DNA of 64,000 nt from NCBI GenBank assembly GCA_024742275.1, contig JANSYS010000011.1, positions 1 through 64,000 of the forward strand. The letters are read 5' to 3'. This stretch comes from Alphaproteobacteria bacterium. Lineage in GTDB: Bacteria > Pseudomonadota > Alphaproteobacteria > Thalassobaculales > Thalassobaculaceae. Position numbers and translations under genes: made by a program. Position 1 is the first letter of the stretch. Every line of letters starts with the position of its first letter. Of the stretch, positions 34,852-43,843 are shown piece by piece. The notes beneath the pieces were generated by a model. The model did no database searches, was not told where the DNA came from, and saw nothing but the letters and a program-made list of their open reading frames with translations.

Positions 34852-36690
34852 TCAGCCCGGGACGAGCACCCCGTCCGACGCGGAGCCCGACGCCTCCTCG
34901 TCCCTGGTTTCCTGTTGTCGCCTCCACATCGCGGCATACCGCCCGCCCCTGGTCAGCAGGTCGGCGTGACGGCCGCGTTCGACGATCCTGCCCGCCTCCA
35001 GGACAAGGATCTGATCCGCATCGACGATGGTAGAGAGCCGGTGCGCGATCACCAGTGTCGTCCGCCCCCGGGAGACCTCGCGGAGGCTCTCCTGGATCGC
35101 CTGTTCGGTATGGCTGTCCAGCGCGGAGGTCGCTTCGTCAAAGACGTATATGCGCGGATTCTTGAGGATCGTCCGGGCAATCGCGACCCGCTGCTTCTCG
35201 CCCCCGGAGAGCTTCAAGCCGCGCTCGCCGACCGACGTCTGATAGCCGTCGGGGAGGCCCATGATGAAATCATGGATGCTGGCATGACGGGCAGCCGCCT
35301 CCACCTCCGACGGCGTCGCCTCGGGACGACCGTAGGCGATGTTGTAGTAGATGGTGTCGTTGAACAGCACCGTGTCCTGCGGGACGATCCCGAGCGCCGC
35401 CCGAACGCTCTGCTGGGTGACCTCGCGAATGTCGGACTCGTCGATCCGCACGGCGCCGTCGCCCACATCATAGAACCGGAATAACAGACGGGAGATCGTC
35501 GATTTCCCTGCGCCGCTCGGCCCAACGATCGCCACGGTCTGGCCGGGTTCGACGGTAAAGGAAATCCCTCGCAGGATTGGCCGATCCTCACGGTAGGCGA
35601 AGCGCACATTCTCGAACGACACCCTCCCGGGACCTTGCGGAAGAGCCTCCGCGTCGGGTCTGTCCGCAACCTCGCGCTCGATGCCGAGCAGCCTGAACAT
35701 CGCTTCCATATCGGCCAGCGACTGTTTCATCTCGCGATAGACGAAGCCAAGGAAGTTGAGCGGCAGGAAGAGCTGGATCAGGTAGGTATTAACCATGACG
35801 AAGTCGCCAACGCTCATGACGCCCGACTTGACGCCATAGCCCGCCATCGACATCAGGACGATCAGACCGCCGGCGATGATGAAACCCTGACCGACATTGA
35901 GCAGCGAGAGGGAGCTGCGCGAGGCCACAGCCGCATCCTCGTAACGCCGCAGCGAGCCGTCGTAACGATCCGCCTCGTGCCGCTCGTTGCCGAAATACTT
36001 CACCGTCTCGAAGTTCAGAAGACTGTCGATAGCCCGCGTGTTGGCGGTCTGATCCTGCTCGTTCATTCGCCGGCGGAACTTCAGGCGCCACTCGGTCACC
36101 ACCATGGTGAAAACGATGTACCCGGCGACCGTCACGAAGGTCACCAGCGCGTACCAGACGTCGAAGAAGTACCAGAGAATGCCGCAGACCATGGCAATCT
36201 CGATCAGCGTCGGCAGGATGCTGAACAGCATGAAGTTCAGCAGGAATTCGATACCCTTCACCCCGCGTTCGATCGCCCGCGAAAGCCCACCGGTCTGTCG
36301 ATCCAGGTGGAACCTCAGGGACAGGGCGTGAAGGTGTCGGAAGGTCTTGAGCGCGACCGTTCGGATCGCGCGCTGGCCGACGCGGGCGAAGAAGAACTCC
36401 CGGAACTCACCGAACGCCTGTTGGGCGACGCGCACCAGCCCGTAGCCGATGATGATCGAGATCAGCGCGGTCAATGCGAAGTCCGTGCCGCCGGAGATCA
36501 GATCGACCGCCTCCTTGTAGAGGATCGGGACATAGACGGTCGCAACCTTCGCCAAGACGAGACAGATCACCGCCGCCACCACGCGCGCGCGGATCGTCGT
36601 TTGCCCGACAGGCCAGAGATAGGGCGCCAGGGTGCGGATTGTGTTCCAGTCGCCGTTGGCGGCCGGACGGGACTCTGAGGCAGGCGTCAT
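34852..36690 (-). CDS. ABC transporter, Atm1/heavy-metal exporter type (fused permease-ATPase)
   Basis: 612 residues. A half transporter with an N-terminal membrane domain of about six helices and a C-terminal ATPase. Atm1-like exporters move glutathione-linked iron-sulfur or metal compounds. Membrane-domain marks are RFHLDRQTGGLSRAIERGVKGIEF and AIDSLLNFETVKYFGNE, both diagnostic of the Atm1/ABCB7 group. ATPase motifs are GPSGAGKST, LSGGEKQRVAIART, and YVFDEATSALD. The ATG at 36690 follows GGAG. It is first in its direction after the threonine aldolase gene; fadL follows after about 100 bases. Confidence 0.9.
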   Translation of the reverse strand: MTPASESRPAANGDWNTIRTLAPYLWPVGQTTIRARVVAAVICLVLAKVATVYVPILYKEAVDLISGGTDFALTALISIIIGYGLVRVAQQAFGEFREFFFARVGQRAIRTVALKTFRHLHALSLRFHLDRQTGGLSRAIERGVKGIEFLLNFMLFSILPTLIEIAMVCGILWYFFDVWYALVTFVTVAGYIVFTMVVTEWRLKFRRRMNEQDQTANTRAIDSLLNFETVKYFGNERHEADRYDGSLRRYEDAAVASRSSLSLLNVGQGFIIAGGLIVLMSMAGYGVKSGVMSVGDFVMVNTYLIQLFLPLNFLGFVYREMKQSLADMEAMFRLLGIEREVADRPDAEALPQGPGRVSFENVRFAYREDRPILRGISFTVEPGQTVAIVGPSGAGKSTISRLLFRFYDVGDGAVRIDESDIREVTQQSVRAALGIVPQDTVLFNDTIYYNIAYGRPEATPSEVEAAARHASIHDFIMGLPDGYQTSVGERGLKLSGGEKQRVAIARTILKNPRIYVFDEATSALDSHTEQAIQESLREVSRGRTTLVIAHRLSTIVDADQILVLEAGRIVERGRHADLLTRGGRYAAMWRRQQETRDEEASGSASDGVLVPG

Positions 36691-36825
36691 TCCAACTCCA
36701 GGGTGGATGGGCCTAGCGGATATGGGGCTGGCGTGACGGTCGGCCAGCACTCAACCGGCAAACCGTCGGCGCAACAGAGGCGGCCGGCGCTGTCCGGTCC
36801 AGCGAATCCCGGTCCCGCCGCCCCT

Positions 36826-37884
36826 TCATCGCCGGGCGTAGAATGCGCGCACCGCCTCGACGATCCGCTCAACGTCCTCCGCCGTGATGTCCAGATGGGT
36901 AACCACGCGGATCTTCGACGGGCGTGGTGCTCCGAGAACGATTCCCTGCTCCTTCAAGGCCGCTCGCAACGGTTCGACATCCTCTGCCGACGGCTCGATG
37001 AACAGCATGTTCGTGTCGATATCGTCGACATCCACCTTGATCGGGCCGGCCTCCGCCAAGCCCTCGGCCAGACGTCGTGCGTTGGCATGATCCTCCGCCA
37101 TCCTGTCGACATGGTGTTCCAGCGCATGCAGTCCCGCCGCCGCCAGAATGCCCGCCTGGCGCATTCCGCCGCCCAGCATCTTCCGCAACCGCCGCGCCCG
37201 TCCGATGTAATCCGCCGGGCCGCTCAGCACGGAACCGACCGGCGCGCCGAGCCCCTTCGACAGGCACAGCGAAACGGTGTCGATCTTCGCCACCATGTCT
37301 TTCGCTTTGAGCCCCCGCTTCACCGCCGCGTTCATAAGCCGAGCGCCGTCGATATGGACCATCAGACCCCGGGAATGGGCGGCGTCGGCCAGCGCGTCGA
37401 TGCGATCCTGCGGCTGAACCCGGCCCGCGACCGTATTCTCGAGCGACAGCAGCCGGGTGACCGGCTTGTGGAAATCGTCCGGCTTGATCGCCTCAAGCAC
37501 CTGTTGGGGCTCGAGTCCGCCCCGCGCGTCGGTTCGCAGGGGATAGGCGGCGACGCTGCCGAGGACGGCGGTGCCCATCGCCTCGTACTGGAACACATGG
37601 TAGCAGTCGCCGATCAGGAACTCCTCGCCACGCTGGCAATGGGCGAGAACGCCGAGAAGGTTGGATTGGGTTCCGGAGGAGACGTAGAGCGCCGCCTCCT
37701 TCCCCATCATACCGGCGACCTTAGCCTCCAGCGCGAGGACCGACGGGTCCTCTCCGAACACGTCGTCGCCGACATCCGCCCGCGCCATCGCCTCACGCAT
37801 CGCCTGGGTGGGCAGGGTGACCGTGTCGCTGCGCAAATCGAGCGTCCGGTTGGCGGTGACCTCGCGAAGGACGGCGGCTGTCAT
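36826..37884 (-). CDS. ltaE: Low-specificity L-threonine aldolase
   Basis: 352 residues. PLP enzyme that splits threonine to glycine and acetaldehyde. DLRSDTVTLPTQAMREAM begins the fold, GDDVFGEDP follows, the cofactor Asp/His region is LMVHIDGARLMNAAV, and the Schiff-base lysine is K210 in SLCLSKGLGAPVGSV. RKMLGGGMRQAGILAAAG is a family signature. The ATG at 37884 has CAGGAG upstream; the longer frame does not. It points the same way as the Atm1-type gene, 135 bases apart. Confidence 0.93.
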   Translation of the reverse strand: MTAAVLREVTANRTLDLRSDTVTLPTQAMREAMARADVGDDVFGEDPSVLALEAKVAGMMGKEAALYVSSGTQSNLLGVLAHCQRGEEFLIGDCYHVFQYEAMGTAVLGSVAAYPLRTDARGGLEPQQVLEAIKPDDFHKPVTRLLSLENTVAGRVQPQDRIDALADAAHSRGLMVHIDGARLMNAAVKRGLKAKDMVAKIDTVSLCLSKGLGAPVGSVLSGPADYIGRARRLRKMLGGGMRQAGILAAAGLHALEHHVDRMAEDHANARRLAEGLAEAGPIKVDVDDIDTNMLFIEPSAEDVEPLRAALKEQGIVLGAPRPSKIRVVTHLDITAEDVERIVEAVRAFYARR

Positions 37885-38011
37885 GGAATTCTCCTGGAAT
37901 CCGGATATCGGTAAGGACGGCTCCACCGATACCCCGAACCAACCGCATCGCCAATACGACACGTCGCCGAGAGCTGTCGGCAACGCGGACCTATCGGATC
38001 AACCGGGCCGA

Positions 38012-39733
38012 TCAGCCGCCTCGCACTTCCGACAGGAACCCGCTGACCTCGCGGCTGAGCAGACTCGACTGACCGGCCAGATCGCTGGCCGCGGCCTCGA
38101 TGCGGCGGGCCTCGTCTGCGGTCTGTCCGACCGCCTGGGTCACACCGGCAATGTTCGAGGAAACATTTCGGGTGCCGGAAGACGCCTCTTCGACGTTCCG
38201 GGCGATCTCGCCGGTCGCCGCTCCTTGTTGCTCGACCGCAGCCGCGACCGCGGCCGCGATCTCGTTCATGCTCGAAATGGTCTGCGAGATGTTGGAAATG
38301 GCCGCAGCCGCTTCTCCGGTGCCCGACTGTATCCCTGAAATCTGCTGACTGATCTCCTCGGTCGCCTTGGCGGTCTGCCCAGCCAGCGCTTTGACTTCAG
38401 ACGCTACGACGGCGAACCCTTTACCCGCATCGCCGGCTCGGGCCGCTTCGATCGTTGCGTTCAGGGCAAGCAGGTTCGTCTGCTCCGCAATGTCCTGGAT
38501 CAGGGTAATAACGTTTCCGATCCGCTCGGCCGCCTCGGTGAGGCCATTGACCATCGAGACCGTGGTTTCAACCTCACCGGCCGCCTCGCCGGCAATCCGG
38601 GAGGATGTCGACACCTGACGGCGGATTTCCTCGATCGAACTCGAGAGTTCCTCGGCAGCCGAGGCGACCGTCTCCACGTTCGCAGCCGCTTGATCCGCCG
38701 CGGTGGCGACCGACGACGATTGGGACCCGGCCTGATCCGCGGCCGAGGTCATGGACGAGGCGGTGCTCTTCAGGTCGGTCGCGGCCTTGGCGACGGCCTC
38801 GACAACCTTCCCGACGCGGCCCTCGAAAGCGTTGGCGAGCGATTTCATGTTCTCCTGGCGCTCGACCTCCTGGCGGGCCTCCATCTCTTGCTGGCGTTCC
38901 GCCAACCGGTCCGCCTCGACCAGATCGCCGTGCAGCCGGACCAGCGACGCGGCCACCGGACCGAACTCGTCGCGTCGATCCTAGGAGAGCCCAAGAGGGT
39001 CCGAGGCGCGGCGCGACACGGTATCGAGATCCGCAAGGAGTTTGTCGATCGGCTCGCGGATCACCCTGAACAAGTAGACCGACAGCAGGACGGCGATCAG
39101 AATCGCGATCGCCGCCGCGATCAGCAACATGCGTACCGACCGCGCGACGTCCGCGCGGACCTGGCTCATGTTCGCGATCGCCGCAGCGGTGGTTTCCGCT
39201 CCCTTGCCTTCGATCAGGTCGCTCAATTTGCCCACCGCATCCGCCATGGTGGCCGCAGCCGTGTCGAAAGAGCCCATGAGCTTGTTCCCCGCCGGAGCGC
39301 CGCCCTCGATATAGGCGTTGGCCATCCGCTCGCCCTCGCTGAAGAACCCGGGCATCGCCTCGGCGGTTTTCTGCAAAGCGGCAAAGACATCGGGGTAGTC
39401 GAGGTCGCGCGCGAGTTCCTGTGCTCGCTCAACGACGGATTCAAAGGAGCGGCGATGGTCGCGCGCCTCGTCAAAACCGTCGTTGAGGCCATCCTGGCCG
39501 CGGGTTGCAGATATGTCCGTCAGCCATTGCTGAACCTGCACCACATGGAAGCGTACATCCTTCACCATCAGGTCGAGTGGAACGATTTTCGTGAACGCGA
39601 CATTCACGTCCTTTTCCAGCGTCTCCAGGTGCCGGAGATCCCGGTTCAGGGAAACCGCTTCATAGCCGATTGCCGCGACAAAGATGAGGATGATGCCCGC
39701 GAGACACGCGGCCATTTTTTGGCGAATGGACAT
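38012..39733 (-). pseudogene. Methyl-accepting chemotaxis protein interrupted by an in-frame TAG
   Basis: Reading from ATG 39733: a first membrane helix (MAACLAGIILIFVAAIGYEAV), a helical sensor region of about 160 residues, a second helix (LLIAAAIAILIAVLLSVYLF), and a HAMP domain. In the HAMP, after SRRASDPLGLS, comes TAG (38981-38983). The same frame then continues as [19 protein letters not shown], exactly as a HAMP domain should. The signalling tip is intact, with [21 protein letters not shown] and [12 protein letters not shown], to a TGA at 38012. The two halves total about 573 codons. As read, the gene is split by one nonsense change; a sequencing error or read-through is not excluded. 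Confidence 0.85.
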
Positions 39734-40075
39734 TGGTTGCGAGGTTCCTTGTGGGCCAGCAGGGGCTGGCGGGACTTCGTGACGAACTCTGGCGAACGAC
39801 GATCCGACGCCGACGCGGAAGACAAGCATGGAAGACGTTAAACGACACTTAAGCCGGCAGCGTTCCGCCAAGCTCGGTAGACTAGAGCTATATCATAAAT
39901 CGGCTGTAGGGCTCATTGCTCTGCTGCTGACGGCCTGGATTGCCCGTGGTTACGACACCCGCGGCCTCCAATAAGAGTTCCTGTTCAGCGCTCCTGGCGA
40001 CGGTACGTGTCAGCCAAGAAAACGGCGGACCCGAAGGTCCGCCGCCGCAACAGGTCCTCGATTGGCTGCGGCCAA
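39734..40075. other. Gap between the chemoreceptor gene and the ABC binding-protein gene
   Basis: About 340 bases without a credible gene. It must hold the promoter of the chemoreceptor (minus strand) and has an AT-rich patch near 39880-39900. A terminator for the binding-protein gene lies at its right edge (see 40015-40044). Confidence 0.5.
40015..40044 (-). terminator. Rho-independent terminator of the ABC binding-protein gene
   Basis: A nine-base perfect stem (CGGCGGACC at 40023-40031, GGTCCGCCG at 40036-40044) with loop CGAA lies 31 bases past the minus-strand stop at 40076. On the minus strand it is followed by a TTTTC run. This is the clearest canonical terminator in the window. Confidence 0.8.
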
Positions 40076-41629
40076 TCAGGCGAACCACCAGCGCTCCATC
40101 CAACGCGAGCCGTCAAGATCCCAATTCGAGCCGAACTCGTTATGGCCGATCGCGTCGGTGGTGGCGAAGACATAGGACGCGAACATCGGAATGATAACGC
40201 CGCCGTCCTGGTTCAGAATGAGCTGCATCTCATAGTACATCTCGCGGCGCTTGGCTTCGTCGAGTTCCGCGCGTGCTTTGATCAGCAGTTCGTCGAACCG
40301 GGCGTTCGACCAGAAACTGTCGTTCCAGGCGACGCCGGTTTGGTAGGCAGTCGAGAACATCATGTCCTCGATCGGGCGGCCGCCCCAATAAACGGCACAG
40401 AACGGCTTCTTCATCCACACATCCGACCAGTAACCGTCGTTCGGCTCACGGACCGGGGTGATGTCGATGCCGGCCGCCTTGGCCGAGTTCTGGTACAGCA
40501 CCGTTGCGTCCACCGCGCCGGCGAAGGCTGCATCGGACGCCGACAGGTCGACCGCCAGGGAGTCCAGGCCCGCCTGTTTCAGGTAGAACTTCGCCTTGTC
40601 CGGATCGTAGGTGGTCTGCGGCATCTCGCTGTTGAAGAACCGCTGACCGCGGCCGATCGGCACATCATTGCCGACGGAGCCGTAGCCAAACAGGATCTTC
40701 TCGACCATTTCCTCCCGGTTGATCGCGTGTTTCAGCGCGCGGCGGACATTCACATCGCTGAACGGCGCAGCCCGGCAGTCCATGGCGAAGGTATAATGCT
40801 GGGTCCCCGGAACCGAGTGGATGTTGATGCCGGGCTTGCGGCCCAGCAGACCGGTGGTCTTCAGGTCGAGACGGTCGGCCGCGTAGACCTCGCCGGAGAC
40901 CAGCGCGGTCGTCCTGGCGTTCAGATCGACCAGCGACAGAAGCGCGATGGAGTCGAACCAGCCGCGGTCGTCGGCCCAATGGCCGTCATAGCGGGTGAAG
41001 TCCGCACGGACGCCCGGCTCGAAGCGTTCCAGCTTGTAGGAACCGCAACCGATGCCCGACTGCCAGTCGAGCTTGCCATCCTTGGACGGGCCGATGACCA
41101 GATGATAGTCGCTCAGGATGAACGGGAAGTCGGCATTGCCCCCGTCCAGGACGAAGGTGACCGTCGACGGGTCGTCGATCTTGATTGCCTGAACTGCCTT
41201 GACCAGCGGACCGGCTGCGGAGGTCGACTGCTCGCCGCGGTGGTGGTTGATCGAATTCACCACGTCCTCGGCGGTCAGCTCTCGACCGTCATGGAACGTA
41301 ACGCCTTTGCGTAGCTTGAAGGTCCAGGCCGACGCGTCGTCGGAGGCCGACCAGCTCTCGGCCACGCCCGGCTGCACGCTCCCGTCCGGGCCGATCTCGG
41401 TCAGATAGCCGTGAATGCCGAACAGAAGGGACAGCGTGAAGCCGTTTTCCGAAAGGCCCGGATCCAGCGTATCGGTGGACTGGCCGTGGGCCTGTCCCAT
41501 CTTCATGTGGCCGCCCTTCTTGGGAGCGGCAGACGCCGCGCCCAGCGGAAGGCTCGCCGCAATACCGGCAGCAGCCGTGGTTTGCATGAACCGACGACGG
41601 TTAAATGCGCCGCCCAGTAGTCTGGTCAT
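40076..41629 (-). CDS. ABC transporter substrate-binding protein, peptide/nickel type (SBP family 5)
   Basis: 517 residues. The signal NRRRFMQTTAAAGIAASLP is a Tat motif, so the protein is exported folded. The mature part has LDPGLSENGFTLSLLFGIHGYL, AESWSASDDASAWTFKLRKGVTFHDG and VRRALKHAINREEMVEKILFG, all standard for the DppA/OppA group. It binds a peptide, opine or similar ligand in the periplasm. No permease or ATPase gene is adjacent, so it is an orphan here, with a strong terminator directly downstream. The ATG at 41629 gives the complete Tat signal. Confidence 0.92.
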   Translation of the reverse strand: MTRLLGGAFNRRRFMQTTAAAGIAASLPLGAASAAPKKGGHMKMGQAHGQSTDTLDPGLSENGFTLSLLFGIHGYLTEIGPDGSVQPGVAESWSASDDASAWTFKLRKGVTFHDGRELTAEDVVNSINHHRGEQSTSAAGPLVKAVQAIKIDDPSTVTFVLDGGNADFPFILSDYHLVIGPSKDGKLDWQSGIGCGSYKLERFEPGVRADFTRYDGHWADDRGWFDSIALLSLVDLNARTTALVSGEVYAADRLDLKTTGLLGRKPGINIHSVPGTQHYTFAMDCRAAPFSDVNVRRALKHAINREEMVEKILFGYGSVGNDVPIGRGQRFFNSEMPQTTYDPDKAKFYLKQAGLDSLAVDLSASDAAFAGAVDATVLYQNSAKAAGIDITPVREPNDGYWSDVWMKKPFCAVYWGGRPIEDMMFSTAYQTGVAWNDSFWSNARFDELLIKARAELDEAKRREMYYEMQLILNQDGGVIIPMFASYVFATTDAIGHNEFGSNWDLDGSRWMERWWFA

Positions 41630-41983
41630 CTGGTACCTCTTGTGTGAAGCCTCTCCCGACGATGTGCCCAGGCAGGCGCGCGAGAACCCAGATCAACAGG
41701 CCGCGTTTCGATCGGCCCGGCGGACTCACGCAGCGGCCGGATTACCCGTTCCCGCCTTGACATCGTACCCGGAACGGCCGGCTCCCGCCGCTCCGACCCC
41801 CAGCCCGCGTCCTGCGGTCGGGGACCGGTATCGATGCATCAACCCCGCCGTGAGTCAACCGAACTGCATCGTTGACGCGGTAGCTCGCCAAGCGCCTTTC
41901 ATCGCCTTCAACGTTCCGCCACACTGCTCTGGAAAAGCCCGTTGCGACGCATTCAGTAGGACGACAGCCCAGGAGATAGCGCC
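41630..41983. other. Divergent gap between the binding-protein and dioxygenase genes
   Basis: About 350 bases between two outward-facing genes, so both promoters should be here. I see no convincing gene, repeat or operator. AGGAGAT before 41984 is the ribosome-binding site of the plus-strand gene. Confidence 0.45.
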
Positions 41984-43204
41984 ATGGCAAAGGCTACGGA
42001 CACCCTCTCCGATCCGATCGAGCTACCCGGAACACCCGACTTCGACAGCTATCCGATCATCCGCCGGCCGATCGGCGCGACCGTCTCCGGTGGCGGCATA
42101 GGGATAGAATGGGACGACGGGAGCCGGAGCCGCTATCACCCGATGGTGCTGCGCGAGAACGCCCCGGACCCCGAAACCACGCATCCAGTTACCCGCGAAC
42201 AGGCGCGGATGCTGACGGATTTCCCCGTCGATCTCGCGGCAGCGTCCGTCGACATCGACGCCGCCGACGCTCTGTGCGTCGCCTGGTCCGACGGTACGAG
42301 CAGCAGGTTCCATCCGGGCTGGCTTTACGCCCATCGCCCGCGCCGGCAAGCACCCGACAGCGATCTGCCGGAACGGGCGATCTGGAGCGGCGATCTCGAT
42401 CCGTCTGTGATTCGCGTCGACGGATCGAACATCCTCCGCGACGAGGAACAGCTCTCCCGATGGTGCGCGGCTCTCCATATCTACGGCGTCGCGATCCTCG
42501 AAGGCGTCGGCACAGATCCAACGGTCATCGAAACGGTACCGGCGCTGCTCGGCCCGCTCCGCGACAACAACTTTGGTCGGGTATTCGACGTCGTCACCAA
42601 ACAGGACGCGACGTCGAACGCCTATACATCCATGGGGCTACCGCTGCATGTCGATTTGGCTACCCGGGAGTATATGCCGGGTCTGCAGTTCCTTCATTGC
42701 ATCGAGAACGGCGCGGTCGGCGGCGAGAGCCTCCTCGCCGACTCCTTTTTCATCGTTGAGAAACTAAAGCGGGAAACGCCGGACCTCTATGAGGCGCTGT
42801 CGACGGTTCCTCTGACATCGGCGAACAAGGCGGTGGACACCGACTACCGTTGGACCGTTCCGATGATCCACCTCGATCCGAAGACCGGCGAGCCGCTGGA
42901 GGTCCGCTGGAATCCTTGGCTACGCGCACCGCTTACCGAGGAGTTCGACACGGCGGACAGGGTCTACCGGGGGCTCCGGCGCCTGTTCGACATGGGCGAC
43001 GATCCGGCCAATACCGTGACCATTCGCCTCAAGCCCGGCGAGATGCTCGGGTTCGACAATCGTCGTGTGCTGCACGGCCGCACCGCCTACGACCCGACAA
43101 CCGGGAGCCGGGCACTCCGCGGCTGTTATGTGGAGCGCGAAGAGCTTTGGTCGCGGCTACGCATTCTCGCCCGCCAGCGGCGCGCCCGGGCGATCCGGAC
43201 CTGA
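41984..43204 (+). CDS. Gamma-butyrobetaine hydroxylase-like 2-oxoglutarate dioxygenase, zinc cysteines lost
   Basis: 406 residues. The C-terminal TauD-like domain has the iron triad as HVD in LPLHVDLATREYMPGLQFLHC and the last His in VLHGRTAY. Family members hydroxylate gamma-butyrobetaine to carnitine, or trimethyllysine-type substrates, with Fe(II). The N-terminal domain normally binds zinc with LRDNCxCPECxHP. Here the aligned positions are LRENAPDPETTHP (residues 57-68): A60, D62 and T65 replace the three cysteines, and only H67 remains. Loss of the zinc site is seen directly; its effect is not. The ATG at 41984 has AGGAGAT upstream. Confidence 0.85.
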   Translation: MAKATDTLSDPIELPGTPDFDSYPIIRRPIGATVSGGGIGIEWDDGSRSRYHPMVLRENAPDPETTHPVTREQARMLTDFPVDLAAASVDIDAADALCVAWSDGTSSRFHPGWLYAHRPRRQAPDSDLPERAIWSGDLDPSVIRVDGSNILRDEEQLSRWCAALHIYGVAILEGVGTDPTVIETVPALLGPLRDNNFGRVFDVVTKQDATSNAYTSMGLPLHVDLATREYMPGLQFLHCIENGAVGGESLLADSFFIVEKLKRETPDLYEALSTVPLTSANKAVDTDYRWTVPMIHLDPKTGEPLEVRWNPWLRAPLTEEFDTADRVYRGLRRLFDMGDDPANTVTIRLKPGEMLGFDNRRVLHGRTAYDPTTGSRALRGCYVEREELWSRLRILARQRRARAIRT

Positions 43205-43233
43205 CTGCAGACCGGGCTGTTGGCCGCGCCGGT

Positions 43234-43836
43234 TCATTCATTGTCGATGTCCCCCGCTCCGGCTCCCCGGTCCCGGGAGGACGTATCGGCGGGTACCAGG
43301 GTTCGGGCGGCCAAGTCCGACAGTCTCCGCCAGTCGGCGGCGTCGACCAAGACGCCGTCCGCCGCCGCGGGCGGCGTCCCCGCCTGACCGGAATGCAATG
43401 TCAGTATCAGACACGGGCACTGGGGCGCCGATCCCAAGATGTCGGGTGATGCGGATACCCCGTCTCCCCTGACCTGAACGCTCGCACCGTCTTCGGCCGA
43501 CACCGTTACCTCAGCCTCCCGGCCGTCCCGCGCCAGAGCCTGACCGATCAGGCCCACCAGCAGCACGGGCGCGTCGGCGCTCTCCACTGCGAGCGCCGTG
43601 CCCGAAGCCGTCGACAGCAGAAGGTCGACCGTTCCCGGACCGTGAAACGCCATACCGCTGCCGGAGGATGTCTTCTTTGCGGAAAGGCCCGCGACCGAGG
43701 CCCCGATTCCGTCCTCGCCGACCGCCACGAGCCATGCCGCCGCATGGCCGATCTCGGCCGCTGTACCGACCGGCAGGCCGCTGCCGACAGCCGCTTTGGC
43801 GACGAGGGTCCTGACCTCATTCAGCGAGACATGCAC
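43234..43836 (-). CDS. DUF3726-like protein, hypothetical
   Basis: 200 residues with GTG start at 43836, which has GAGGG upstream. An in-frame start at 43860 would overlap the preceding gene's stop. The N-terminus VSLNEVRTLVAKAAVGSGLPVGTAAEIGHAAAWL resembles DUF3726 proteins, which have no known function. The centre is a run of beta-like segments with two Cys (APQCPCLILTL). There is no signal or membrane helix. It ends an operon after the M19 peptidase and the 568-residue protein. The DUF3726 assignment is from memory of its N-terminus. Confidence 0.6.
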   Translation of the reverse strand: MHVSLNEVRTLVAKAAVGSGLPVGTAAEIGHAAAWLVAVGEDGIGASVAGLSAKKTSSGSGMAFHGPGTVDLLLSTASGTALAVESADAPVLLVGLIGQALARDGREAEVTVSAEDGASVQVRGDGVSASPDILGSAPQCPCLILTLHSGQAGTPPAAADGVLVDAADWRRLSDLAARTLVPADTSSRDRGAGAGDIDNE

Positions 43837-43843
43837 CGCGCCC

